From positions 62,001 through 126,000 of the forward strand of contig PGZM01000009.1 of the NCBI GenBank assembly GCA_002841395.1: 64,000 bases of DNA. Direction: 5' to 3'. This document shows, one piece after another, positions 1-8,059 of this stretch (positions are counted from its first letter, which is position 1; each line of letters starts with the position of its first letter). The position numbers and the translations under genes are program-made. The stretch comes from Firmicutes bacterium HGW-Firmicutes-9. GTDB lineage: Bacteria; Bacillota; Clostridia; Christensenellales; CAG-138. The notes below the pieces were generated by a model. That model made no database searches. It had not been told where the DNA came from and saw only the letters and a program-made list of their open reading frames with translations.

Positions 1-518
1 TTGAGCCGCGCGGCTGCCTCAAATACGCAGAGCAGTGATGCGTCGTCGAGCATCATATCGTAGGTGGTATACACCTTGAAGGACGTGATTCCGTTGGCAA
101 TAGTGGTCTCCATCTGCTGCGCTGTGTCGTTCTCCCAGCGGGGCAGCGTCATGTGAAAGGCGTAGTTACAGCTGCTCTTTGCAGCCTTTTGTCGCCAGTT
201 GCGATACGCGTCGTTTGTCGTTTCCGCGCCGTAAGGCTCCGCAAAATCCAGCACGGTCGTCGTGCCGCCGAGAATCGCCGCGCGTGAGCCGCTGATAAAA
301 TCGTCCGCGGTAGAAAACGAACCGCACTCCATGTCGAAATGGGTGTGCGGATCGATGAAACCCGGGAAAATCAGACAGCTCTGCGCGTCTATCGCTGTGT
401 GACCATGTGCGCTCAGATTCGGCGCGACGGCGGAAATGCGGTCGCCTTCCAACAGCACATCCGCGCGCTGCTGCCCGGTTGCGTTGACGACGGTGCCGCC
501 CGAGATCAGGTATCCCAT
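1..518 (-). CDS. Dihydropyrimidinase / hydantoinase-family amidohydrolase (partial, C-terminus outside window)
   Basis: Only the first 172 residues are present; the gene runs off the left edge. The visible part is the N-terminus of a cyclic-amidohydrolase: the opening MGYLISGGTVV strand, the metal-binding DPHTHF motif near residue 59, GGTTTVLDFA, and GITSFKVYTTY, whose lysine is the usual carboxylated bridging residue of dihydropyrimidinases. The start at 518 overlaps the end of the PucR gene by 13 bases, so the two are co-transcribed. Family members open hydantoin or dihydropyrimidine rings. In ygeW/ygeY/ssnA purine islands the corresponding gene is hyuA, which fits this neighbourhood. Substrate is inferred, not shown. 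Confidence 0.88.
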   Translation of the reverse strand, partial: MGYLISGGTVVNATGQQRADVLLEGDRISAVAPNLSAHGHTAIDAQSCLIFPGFIDPHTHFDMECGSFSTADDFISGSRAAILGGTTTVLDFAEPYGAETTNDAYRNWRQKAAKSSCNYAFHMTLPRWENDTAQQMETTIANGITSFKVYTTYDMMLDDASLLCVFEAAARL

Positions 519-2218
519 GCGATCGACCGCCTTTCTTGAGCAGGCGCAGCGGAGAGTTGCTCTGTGTCGGGCTGCATCGTGCCGGGACGAACCGCACGCT
601 CGCCTGTGCTTACCGGCTGTGTGAGCAGTTGATCGAGCTTGAGCGCGATCTGGAGCTGGAGACGGATGTTGCTGTCCTCAATATCGATGCCGAGCAGGTT
701 TTGAATCTTCTCGACGCGGTATGTCACTGTGTTGTAGTGCGTAAAGAGAATCTGCGCGGTCAGTTTCGTGCTGCAGTTGCTGTCTAAATATGCCTCCAGT
801 GTGCGCAGGAGACTGCTGCCGTGCTCCTGATCGTAGAGCTTGAGTGGGTTGAGAAACCGGCCGATGAAGGTGACGATGGTTTCGTCGCGCGGCAGAAGGT
901 TGAGTAGCCAAAGCGAACCGAGGTGCTCGATGGTAACGACGCGCTCGGTGATTGCGCAGCGCTGGCAGATCGTGCCGACATTGCGCGCCTGTTCGAGTGC
1001 TTTTGGGATGCCGACAAGCGACGACGGCGCGCTCAGATACACCTGAATATCATAGCCATTCACGATCCCGCTGATCCATTTGGTGAAGCGATCCAATACC
1101 GCGTTTTCACTGCCGTCACAGAACATCAGCACGATCTCTCCGGCATAATAGGTAAGGATTGCGTCCAGATGCAGATATTCGCGTGCGCCTTGCAGCAGGC
1201 TTGGCATATTGAGATGCATCGGCGCACTGTCCGCACGGTGGAGCAGGCGAACGATGGCGACGCGATATTTCCAGTTTCGATCCAGATGGTAATTATAAGA
1301 AGCGGCGGCGGTGACGACCTCGGAATCGCTCCCAAACTCGCCCAGAAACAGGTCGTTGATCAACGTGTCTTCCTGCCTGCGCTGCACCTTTTCAACGGTG
1401 GTCGCGTTCTTTACCTCGACCGCGAGAAACTTCCCGATGCGGTTGAGCGCGAGAAACATCATTTCGTCCGTACGTTGGTTCCATTCGGCAACGCCGAGCA
1501 GCAGCGTCTCGTCTCCGGTCATACGAATTTCGATCATGTCAAACGTGACGTCGCGCCCAGCAATGTTCGCTGTAAGTGACATCTGCTGCGTCTGCTTCTG
1601 GCGACAGAAGAGGTGGAACACAGCCGCTTGATCTTCCTGCGTCAGCCAGGCGCGGGTTTCGCGGCTCATATAGAGTTTGCTGTTGGTGACAAACGCGATG
1701 ACGGGGTTGCCGATGAACTGTTCGATGTGCAGGAAGCAATCCTCCAGCACGTTCTCGCGAAAGAGGATTTCCAGCAGGCTCTCGGTCTGCGTTTGCAACA
1801 AACTGAAGGCCTCGGACTTGAGACTGAGGATCTTTTCGGAGATCTCCTGGATCAGATTGGCAAAAATCGCCTCCCGCGGGAGTTCCACGATCATCAGATC
1901 AAGCCGGTCGGCAAGCTCGATTGCCTCCGGCGGAAAGGGCTTGTTGCGCACGGGCTTGATGCACAACACGGTTGCGCCCGCCTCGTTCAGCTGCTCCAGC
2001 GCGGCCGAAAACAGCTCCATATGTGAGTGGAACGGATAGCCGGAGCAGATGACTGCGTCGCCGGGTTGTGCCCAACGGCCGAGGTTTGCGTCCTCTACAA
2101 CCGTCGCGCGCAGAACCTCGCGCTCCATAGAGCAGCGCGCATTGAGCACCTGACAGCCGACAATCGAGGTCAGTTCGACTAATGATTGCCGGGTAAATTT
2201 TTTAATGACGGACTTCAT
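506..2218 (-). CDS. PucR-family transcriptional regulator
   Basis: 570 residues. The N-terminal ~130 residues match the PucR purine-catabolism regulator domain (LVELTSIVGCQVLNA, PGDAVICSGYPFHS). The C-terminus, about residues 470-530, carries the PucR-type helix-turn-helix (LLRTLEAYLDSN, HYNTVTYRVEKIQNLLG). A start at GTG 2224 is possible, but ATG 2218 is preferred because GGGAGG sits five bases upstream. The C-terminal ~38 residues after the HTH are low complexity and overlap the next gene. In Bacillus subtilis PucR controls purine degradation. Here it heads a minus-strand unit with a dihydropyrimidinase-type enzyme and probably senses a purine breakdown product (inference). Confidence 0.9.
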   Translation of the reverse strand: MKSVIKKFTRQSLVELTSIVGCQVLNARCSMEREVLRATVVEDANLGRWAQPGDAVICSGYPFHSHMELFSAALEQLNEAGATVLCIKPVRNKPFPPEAIELADRLDLMIVELPREAIFANLIQEISEKILSLKSEAFSLLQTQTESLLEILFRENVLEDCFLHIEQFIGNPVIAFVTNSKLYMSRETRAWLTQEDQAAVFHLFCRQKQTQQMSLTANIAGRDVTFDMIEIRMTGDETLLLGVAEWNQRTDEMMFLALNRIGKFLAVEVKNATTVEKVQRRQEDTLINDLFLGEFGSDSEVVTAAASYNYHLDRNWKYRVAIVRLLHRADSAPMHLNMPSLLQGAREYLHLDAILTYYAGEIVLMFCDGSENAVLDRFTKWISGIVNGYDIQVYLSAPSSLVGIPKALEQARNVGTICQRCAITERVVTIEHLGSLWLLNLLPRDETIVTFIGRFLNPLKLYDQEHGSSLLRTLEAYLDSNCSTKLTAQILFTHYNTVTYRVEKIQNLLGIDIEDSNIRLQLQIALKLDQLLTQPVSTGERAVRPGTMQPDTEQLSAAPAQERRSIAWDT

Positions 2219-2412
2219 GCGCACCTCCCTGGTCGAGCAGCATAGGGTAAATAATCAGATTCCGCTCGACATCGCTTGAATATCGGGCGCACCTGTTATC
2301 GACAGAAAATTCGTTCTTATTACTATCCTGGGGTTTGAATCGTTCGTGCAGGGGTTGTTTTTTTGTCGTTTTGGAGTGGAAAATCGAATCTGATTTTTTC
2401 AGCGTTGCATCA

Positions 2413-2441
2413 ATAGTACCACCTTCTTTTTGTCTCGGCAA
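2413..2441 (-). promoter_or_regulatory. Probable promoter of pucR-dihydropyrimidinase unit
   Basis: On the minus strand TTGCCG is followed after 17 bases by TACTAT, about 190 bases upstream of the PucR start. The -10 overlaps GGTGGTACTA, a weak relative (8 of 11) of the TAGTAGTACTA operator found elsewhere in the window. Confidence 0.45.
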
Positions 2442-2580
2442 GTGCATAGGCATGAAAACGGCGTTTGTTATTCTTTTATAAACACCGCTCGCGTTACATG
2501 GTGAAGCAGGTCGTTTTCGGTGCAAACTCGGTTGAATCGTTGCAAAAAATCACATATAATGATGTTTCACACCGTGTTGA

Positions 2581-2597
2581 TTGTGAATGGTTCACAA
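2581..2597. promoter_or_regulatory. 17-bp palindrome, candidate operator
   Basis: TTGTGAA-TGG-TTCACAA is a perfect inverted repeat with 7-bp arms. It lies in the long intergenic region between the divergent PucR and aldolase/PTS transcription units, about 33 bases upstream of a predicted -35 box for the latter. The size and position suit an activator or repressor site; the protein is unknown. Confidence 0.45.
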
Positions 2598-2629
2598 AAA
2601 ACTGGGACAATTCTTGTCGGATTGCTATA

Positions 2630-2659
2630 TTGTTTCAAGAGGGGGAATGCCATTATACT
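2630..2659 (+). promoter_or_regulatory. Probable promoter of aldolase-PTS operon
   Basis: TTGTTT and TATACT are separated by 18 bases. The predicted start near 2666 is directly followed by the TAGTACTACTT operator at 2676-2686, the same geometry as at the other operator-bearing promoters in this window. The first gene starts only at 3204, leaving an unusually long leader. Confidence 0.45.
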
Positions 2660-2675
2660 AAAACATATCAAAACT

Positions 2676-2686
2676 TAGTACTACTT
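2676..2686. promoter_or_regulatory. GntR-type operator copy (aldolase-PTS operon)
   Basis: TAGTACTACTT, reverse complement AAGTAGTACTA, matches 10 of 11 positions of the TAGTAGTACTA element seen at the xdh and ygeW/ygeY promoters. It sits about 10 bases downstream of the predicted transcription start, a repressor-like position. Confidence 0.5.
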
Positions 2687-3190
2687 ATTTGGCGAACGCT
2701 CACAGCGTAGTGACTCAGCCAATCGCCGGGCAAAGACAGAACAATCCAAATAGCGCGGCATTCAGCAAGCGAACAAAGAACAGTAAACAGAACGAACCAA
2801 ATAGCAACTGGCAACCTCAGCATTGAAAAGAAGCAACTACTCACTCCGGCAGGCGATGCGTCGATGATGACGCAAAAGAAACCCGCTGGCATGCGTGGCA
2901 TGTTTCAAGAACCGGCAGTGATCAACACAGAAATCCGGTAGCCAATGAGTCGGCTGATCAGACAATCAAACCACCGTATCCGCAATCGATGAAGAATGCG
3001 TGTTATGCGGGGGAAGTGTTTTGTATAACCCGAAATCAGGAACAACCGCAAAGGACACCTGAAACTGGCAGCTTGAAACATTCATTCGTATAGGCATCAT
3101 CCAGTCAAGACGACAGGGTTAAAGCGGATACAGGGGATGCCGCATAACCCGGCACGAGGGGCTGAAGGGCAAAGATCGTAATATTACTTG
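2687..3190 (+). other. Long untranslated leader with no recognised gene
   Basis: About 500 bases, rich in A and C, between the operator and the ribosome binding site of the aldolase gene. It contains only short reading frames without good ribosome binding sites and no homology I recognise. It could be a structured leader, a decayed gene or a small RNA; nothing in it matches a riboswitch class I know. Confidence 0.4.
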
Positions 3191-3203
3191 GAGGAATTGA
3201 ACA

Positions 3204-3965
3204 ATGAGAAGACTTTCCAAACTCTTTCGTGAAGATGGCAACATGGTCGTGGTCGCAATGGACCATGGTCTCGGTTTGAACGTGAACCCGGCTTTGGACG
3301 ATATCGGCGCAAAACTGCGCGCAATCGTCAAAGGTGGAGCGGACGCGATTCTGACCACGTATGGCATCGCACGGAAATATGAAGATATCCTCAAGGACGT
3401 CAACCTGATTCTGCGTGTCGACGGCGGCAACTCCTGCCTCAACAACGACGACTACTGCCAGGATCAGATGTTTGACATCGAAGACGCACTGCGCATCGGC
3501 GCGGACGCGATCATCTGCATGGGGTTCCCGGGGTCTCCCTATGAACACCAGTCCCTCAAGCAGCTTGCCGACTACTGCCGCAAAGGCGACGCGATGGGCA
3601 TTCCCGTCATGGCGGAGATGCTGCCCGGCGGATTCTCTCCCGCGATCCCGAACTCGATCGACAACCTCGTCGTCGCGGCGCACACCGGCTGCGAGTGCGG
3701 CGCGCATATCATCAAGACGGCGTTTGCCGGAGACGCGGAATCCTATAAGCGCGTCATTGCTGCTTCCTACCAGCCGGTCATCGTGCTCGGCGGCGAAGCG
3801 ACGAGCGAACTCTCTGCGCTGTACCTCTGCATCGAGCAGGCCATGACCGCAGGCGCGCGCGGCGTCGCCATTGGCCGTAACGTCTGGAAGAGCACTGATC
3901 CCGAAGGTGTGACGCGCAACCTCGTCCGCCTGGTGCACGAAGGCGCCAAAGCAAGCGAACTGTAA
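3204..3965 (+). CDS. DhnA/FbaB-type class I aldolase
   Basis: 253 residues of a TIM-barrel aldolase family (DhnA, FbaB, LsrF relatives; COG1830-like). The opening VVVAMDHG (D20, H21) is the family signature. HIIKTAFAGD provides K171 as the likely Schiff-base lysine, followed by the phosphate-binding VLGGEA and AIGRNVW segments. A clear GGAGG lies upstream of ATG. The gene leads an operon with a dehydrogenase and a complete mannose-type PTS, so it probably cleaves a phosphorylated intermediate derived from the PTS substrate (inference). The exact substrate is not readable; LsrF-like thiolase activity or fructose-bisphosphate-type aldol cleavage are alternatives. Confidence 0.82.
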   Translation: MRRLSKLFREDGNMVVVAMDHGLGLNVNPALDDIGAKLRAIVKGGADAILTTYGIARKYEDILKDVNLILRVDGGNSCLNNDDYCQDQMFDIEDALRIGADAIICMGFPGSPYEHQSLKQLADYCRKGDAMGIPVMAEMLPGGFSPAIPNSIDNLVVAAHTGCECGAHIIKTAFAGDAESYKRVIAASYQPVIVLGGEATSELSALYLCIEQAMTAGARGVAIGRNVWKSTDPEGVTRNLVRLVHEGAKASEL

Positions 3966-3982
3966 GCGAACCGAGGAAGCAT

Positions 3983-5032
3983 ATGATACCAGATAAAATG
4001 AAAGCGATCTTCGTGACAGAACCCTACAAAGCCGAGGTGCGGGAGGTTTCGACCCCCGTTCCGGTCGAAGGGGAACTGCTCGTGAAGCTCGAGCGGGTTT
4101 TGATCTGCACCTGGGAACAGCGCATCTTTACCGGCGGGGACGTCAAACTCCCGTTTTTACCGGGTCACGAGGTCTCCGGCCGCGTGGCTGCCATTCCCGA
4201 AGGAACGTTTACCGACCTGAAGGTCGGCGATCCGGTCGTCGTGAAAACCTACGATAGCTGCGGCGCTTGCGAAGCGTGCTATCGCGGGGACGACAACCTC
4301 TGCACGGGCAAATCGAAAAAGCGTTTCTATGACGGCGTACCCGGTTCCGGCGGCATGGCGCAGTATATCGCAATCTCGTCCACCCGCGTGTTCGCGCTGC
4401 CGAATGCGGACGCAGACCTCGACGTCTGCTCGTTTGCCGAACCTGCCGCCTGCTGCCTGCGCAGCATGGAAAACGCGAATGTCGGCTTCGGCGAGGATGT
4501 GGTCATCGTCGGCGGCGGCATCATGGGTCAGCTGCACAGCGTGCTCTCCAAAAAGCGCGGTGCGCGCGTGATGCTGGTCGAGCCGGATGCGGCTCGCCGC
4601 GAAATGGCGCTGAAGATGGGCGCGGATATCGTCATCAACCCCATGGAGTGCAACGCCATCGAGCGCATCAAGGAACTCACCAACGTGCGCGGCGCACACG
4701 TCGTCTTCTTCACGGTCAACGTGCTCAAGCTCGCGGGCGAATATATTGAAGCGCTGGCGAAGAAGGGCAGAATCGTGTATTACGGTTCGTTCCATCCCGC
4801 GGGAGAAGTGCCGTTTGAGCCGAACAAGATCCACTACAGCGAAAAGAGCATCACCGGCTCGTTCAGCCCCACGGTGAAGGCATTCTGGGAAGCGACGCGG
4901 CTCTTAGGCTACAAGATCATCGATGTCGAGCCGTTTATCTCCGAGCGCTACACCATGGCGGAGTGCCAGAAGGCATTTGAGCGCGCCTCCAGCCCGGATA
5001 CATTCCGTGTGCTGATCGACCTGACAAAATAA
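3983..5032 (+). CDS. Zinc-dependent medium-chain alcohol/polyol dehydrogenase
   Basis: 349 residues of the MDR superfamily. GHEVSG and the C-x2-C-x2-C-x7-C structural zinc lobe (CGACEACYRGDDNLC) are present, and the NAD-binding VIVGGGIMG begins near residue 173. The catalytic zinc cysteine is in LICTWEQ rather than the common GICGTD, so the substrate pocket is unusual. ATG 3983 is chosen over ATG 3998 because only it has a GAGGA site. It lies 17 bases after the aldolase and upstream of the PTS genes, consistent with oxidation of a polyol or sugar phosphate brought in by the PTS. Confidence 0.85.
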   Translation: MIPDKMKAIFVTEPYKAEVREVSTPVPVEGELLVKLERVLICTWEQRIFTGGDVKLPFLPGHEVSGRVAAIPEGTFTDLKVGDPVVVKTYDSCGACEACYRGDDNLCTGKSKKRFYDGVPGSGGMAQYIAISSTRVFALPNADADLDVCSFAEPAACCLRSMENANVGFGEDVVIVGGGIMGQLHSVLSKKRGARVMLVEPDAARREMALKMGADIVINPMECNAIERIKELTNVRGAHVVFFTVNVLKLAGEYIEALAKKGRIVYYGSFHPAGEVPFEPNKIHYSEKSITGSFSPTVKAFWEATRLLGYKIIDVEPFISERYTMAECQKAFERASSPDTFRVLIDLTK

Positions 5033-5109
5033 ACCAGACAGGATTCCTACCACCGGAATGCCGGATGTCTGGACAAAAAAGTTCTAAGAAATAGTGAAAG
5101 GGCTTAACA

Positions 5110-5532
5110 ATGATTGAACTCATACTGGTGAGCCACGGTTCTTTTGCAGCAGGCCTGCGGGAAGCCGCCGAGATGATCCTTGGCGAGCAGAAACAGGTCA
5201 GCGTATTGGGTGTTTATCAGGGGGATTCGCCGGATAGCTTCACCGGGAAGCTGGAACAGCTGATCGATGAAACCGGCGACCCGAAGAACGTATTGGTTCT
5301 CTCCGATCTGCAGTCCGGAACGCCATATAACGCCGGCATGGTGATGGCGCTCAAGAAGGGCTCCGCCTGTATCGCAGGAACGAACCTGCCAATGCTGCTG
5401 GAGATCTTATCCCTTCGGGACGAAGTGGAGATGGAAGAATTGCTGCAGATTGCCTGCAGCACCGGCAAAACCGGAATCATAAACTCGACGGAATTGCTGG
5501 CAAATTATAGAGGGAAGGAGGAATGCAAATGA
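5110..5532 (+). CDS. PTS EIIA component, mannose/sorbose family
   Basis: 140 residues. The N-terminus VSHGSFAAGL contains the phospho-accepting His9 of EIIA-Man proteins, followed by a typical single IIA domain (SDLQSGTPYN, GTNLPMLLE). A GAAAGGG site precedes ATG. The stop overlaps the EIIB start in an ATGA arrangement, so the two are translationally coupled. It accepts phosphate from HPr, here probably the HPr encoded 2 kb downstream, and passes it to EIIB. Confidence 0.93.
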   Translation: MIELILVSHGSFAAGLREAAEMILGEQKQVSVLGVYQGDSPDSFTGKLEQLIDETGDPKNVLVLSDLQSGTPYNAGMVMALKKGSACIAGTNLPMLLEILSLRDEVEMEELLQIACSTGKTGIINSTELLANYRGKEECK

Positions 5533-6002
5533 GTATAGCGCTTTACCGTATTGACGACCGCCTCGTTCACGGACAGGTAATGACGGCTTGGACGAGAATT
5601 TTCAACATCACAAAGATCATCGTCGTGGACGACGCAACCGCAAAAAACACGTTTTTGTGCGACGTCATGAAGATGGCTGTACCATCCGGGTGCTGTGTGG
5701 AAATTCTCACGCTGGCGGAAGCTGTGCCTATGATTCAATCCAGCGGCGCGAGTGAGAAAGCGATTGTTCTGGTCAAATCCCCTGCGACACTGCGCGGGTT
5801 ATTGGACCAAGGCGTTGAGATCAAAGAGATCAACGTTGGTAATGTCGGCGCTGGACCGGGGCGCAAAGCGGTAATGCGGAGTACACAACTGACTAGAGAA
5901 GAATATGACACACTGGTTGGGATGTCTGCCCAGGGTATCCACATCTATTTCCAGATGCTACCCGAGGCAAAATCTATGGAACTCGACAAACTGAAATTCT
6001 AG
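5529..6002 (+). CDS. PTS EIIB component, mannose/sorbose family
   Basis: 157 residues of EIIB-Man/Sor. IDDRLVHGQV carries the phosphorylated histidine (His14). An ATG at 5523 is in frame but sits one base from AAGGAGG; ATG 5529 has seven-base spacing and forms a four-base ATGA overlap with EIIA, so it is chosen. Remaining motifs (KIIVVDDATA, LVKSPATL, INVGNVG) are standard. EIIB is cytoplasmic and donates phosphate to the incoming sugar. Confidence 0.93.
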   Translation: MSIALYRIDDRLVHGQVMTAWTRIFNITKIIVVDDATAKNTFLCDVMKMAVPSGCCVEILTLAEAVPMIQSSGASEKAIVLVKSPATLRGLLDQGVEIKEINVGNVGAGPGRKAVMRSTQLTREEYDTLVGMSAQGIHIYFQMLPEAKSMELDKLKF

Positions 6003-6043
6003 CTCATTAAATTGCATATGAATGCGAAAGGGAGGTAACACAT

Positions 6044-6811
6044 ATGGAGTGGTGGCAAGCTATAGTCATAGCTTTCCTGTATTATTTCGCCGATGCGCCT
6101 TTTTGGTTCGGTGATGGTTACTATGTACTCCAGCGTCCGATCGTTGCTGGTTTCCTGGTTGGTTTGGTCATGGGTGACCCCGTGCAGGGCACGATCATCG
6201 GTGCAACCATCAACCTCATCTTCCTCGGTCACATGAGCGTTGGCGGATCGATCCCGAGCGACATGGCGCTTGCCGGCTACGTTGGCACCGCGTTTGCGCT
6301 CGCAATGCACACGACCACGGAAGTGGCTCTCGCAATCGCAGTCCCGATCGGCCTGATCGGCACCGTGGTTTGGGTCGGCCGCATGACGATCTCCGCAGTG
6401 TTTGCACATTGGGCAGATGCTTTCGCGAAGAAGGGCAATACCCGCGGCGTGATGCTCATGAACTGGGTACCCGCACAGACGATGCTCTTCCTCTTTAAAA
6501 TGATCCTCGTCACCATCTTCTGCGTGTACGTCAGCGAAGCGGTTGGCAACGTGATCAACGGCATGGTTGGCAGCCCGATCTTCAACGGTATCGGTGTTGT
6601 CGGCGGCATGCTTCCTGCGGTTGGTATCGCGCTCAACCTGCGCGCCATCCTCAAGAAAGAAACCTGGCCATTCCTCATCATCGGTTTCTTGCTTGTTGCG
6701 TACTTCAAGATCAGCATCGTCGGCGTCGCCCTCTTCGGCGTAGCCGCAGCGATGATCTACATGCTCATGAACTCGAAAAAGGAAGGAGCTGCGACCAATG
6801 GAGCACAATGA
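6044..6811 (+). CDS. PTS EIIC component, mannose/sorbose family
   Basis: 255 residues, an integral membrane protein with several hydrophobic segments. The family pattern is clear: PIVAGFLVGLVMGDPVQGTIIGA, followed by IPSDMALAGYVGT. It forms the translocation channel with EIID. It is preceded by GGGAGG and overlaps the EIID start by 14 bases. Length is close to the family norm of about 260. Confidence 0.92.
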   Translation: MEWWQAIVIAFLYYFADAPFWFGDGYYVLQRPIVAGFLVGLVMGDPVQGTIIGATINLIFLGHMSVGGSIPSDMALAGYVGTAFALAMHTTTEVALAIAVPIGLIGTVVWVGRMTISAVFAHWADAFAKKGNTRGVMLMNWVPAQTMLFLFKMILVTIFCVYVSEAVGNVINGMVGSPIFNGIGVVGGMLPAVGIALNLRAILKKETWPFLIIGFLLVAYFKISIVGVALFGVAAAMIYMLMNSKKEGAATNGAQ

Positions 6812-7622
6812 ACAATCCGTCAAACTGACGAAAAAAGACGTTAACAAATCGTTCTGGCTCTGGCAGCTTTTCTCTCACGCGAACTACAACTATGAGCGCA
6901 TGCAGGGTACTGCCTTTGCAATGGCGATGGCGCCGATTCTCAAGAAGCTCTACCCCAAGAAGGAAGACCTTGTAGACGGTCTCGAGCGTCACCTCGTGTT
7001 CTTCAACACGGACCCGAACCTCGGCGCGGTCATTCACGGCGCGACCATCGCGATGGAAGAAAAGAAAGCCAACGGCGCGGACATCTCCGGCGAAGCGATC
7101 AACGCTTTCAAAACCGGTTTGATGGGACCGATGGCTGGCGTTGGCGACTCCCTGATTCAGGGCGTCATCATCCCGCTGTTCGTCGCAATCGGCATCAGCC
7201 TCGGCCTCACCGGCAACCTGCTGGGCCCGCTGCTTGTCTGGTTCGGCCTCACCGCAACGCTCGTTCTGATTGCACGTTCGTCCTGGATGAAGGGCTATGA
7301 GCTCGGCACCAGCGCGATCACCAGCATGCTGCAGGACGGCAGAATGAAGACCTGGATCGGCGCTGCCGGAATCCTGGGCACCATGGTTATGGGCGGCCTG
7401 ATTTCGCAGTATGTCGGCTTCAGCACGAAGATCGCATTCACCATCGGACAGGTTCCGTTTGACCTTCAGGCGAACCTCTTTGATGCGATTATGCCGAACC
7501 TGCTGCCGCTGGCGCTGACCCTGTTCATCTATTGGCTGACGACCAAGCGCGTCAAGACCACGTGGATCCTGCTCGGCGTTGCCGTAGTCGGCATCGCGGG
7601 CGGCGCACTGGGCATCTTCTAA
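6798..7622 (+). CDS. PTS EIID component, mannose/sorbose family
   Basis: 274 residues. The hallmark motifs of EIID are present: NYERMQG, FFNTDPNLGAVIHG, and KTGLMGPMAGVGDS in the middle, then C-terminal membrane segments. AAGGAAGGAG within the end of the EIIC gene serves as the ribosome binding site. It completes the membrane complex with EIIC. Confidence 0.93.
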   Translation: MEHNEQSVKLTKKDVNKSFWLWQLFSHANYNYERMQGTAFAMAMAPILKKLYPKKEDLVDGLERHLVFFNTDPNLGAVIHGATIAMEEKKANGADISGEAINAFKTGLMGPMAGVGDSLIQGVIIPLFVAIGISLGLTGNLLGPLLVWFGLTATLVLIARSSWMKGYELGTSAITSMLQDGRMKTWIGAAGILGTMVMGGLISQYVGFSTKIAFTIGQVPFDLQANLFDAIMPNLLPLALTLFIYWLTTKRVKTTWILLGVAVVGIAGGALGIF

Positions 7623-7647
7623 GCCTGACAAAAGCAAATAACATGAA

Positions 7648-7680
7648 GGCGGCGGGGTGCGGTTTTCCGCCCCTGCCGCC
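7648..7680 (+). other. Stable intergenic RNA hairpin between EIID and HPr genes
   Basis: GGCGGCGGGG pairs with CCCCTGCCGCC with an inner GCGG-TTTT-CCGC stem. No U-tract follows, so it is not an ordinary terminator. It may protect upstream mRNA or set the ratio of EII genes to HPr and enzyme I. Confidence 0.5.
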
Positions 7681-7703
7681 CTTCTCTGGAGACAGGAATC
7701 ATT

Positions 7704-7964
7704 ATGCAAAACAATACAGTTGTTGTAAAATGCAAGTGTGGCTTGCATGCGCGGCCAGCGGCCAGCGTGATGAAGACCGCGAAGACATTTCAATCCAAAA
7801 TTCGCATTGAAAAAGACGGGAAAAGCGGAAACGCGAAAAGTATCATCGACATTCTATCGGTCAATGTCAACTGCATGGATCAGGTAGAGGTGAGCTGCGA
7901 CGGCGCGGACGAAGCGGAAGCCATGCAGGCGATTTGCGCGATTCTCGAAAGTGAGATAGACTAG
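7704..7964 (+). CDS. ptsH: HPr-family phosphocarrier protein
   Basis: 86 residues. CGLHARPAA gives the active His15, phosphorylated by enzyme I, and NAKSIIDIL gives Ser46, the HPr-kinase target of Bacillota. Both regulatory and transport sites are therefore intact, although ILSVNV is less typical than the usual IMGVMSL. It lies between the mannose-type EII genes and an enzyme I gene, so this operon carries a self-contained phosphorelay. It could be the general HPr of the cell or a dedicated copy; finding another ptsH in the genome would decide. Confidence 0.93.
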   Translation: MQNNTVVVKCKCGLHARPAASVMKTAKTFQSKIRIEKDGKSGNAKSIIDILSVNVNCMDQVEVSCDGADEAEAMQAICAILESEID

Positions 7965-8059
7965 AAACATTCTGCCCAAAGGATTTCTTTGGCAGAGATA
8001 GAGCAGGCCGGGCGGAGCGAAACAGGAGTCCGGCAAAGCGAAACAGGGGGTTTTTGGGA

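Noticed and set aside
2668..2901. 77-codon hydrophobic frame on the minus strand in the long leader
   Set aside because: No ribosome binding site, low complexity, and it overlaps the predicted promoter and operator region; probably chance.
2720..2960. Short plus-strand frames in the leader (a GTG-started 38-codon frame and an ATG-started 25-codon frame)
   Set aside because: No Shine-Dalgarno sequence in front of either and no family resemblance; kept only as part of the unexplained leader.
7972..7993. Small hairpin TGCCCAAAG/CTTTGGCA between HPr and enzyme I
   Set aside because: Short stem with no U-tract; not enough to call a terminator.
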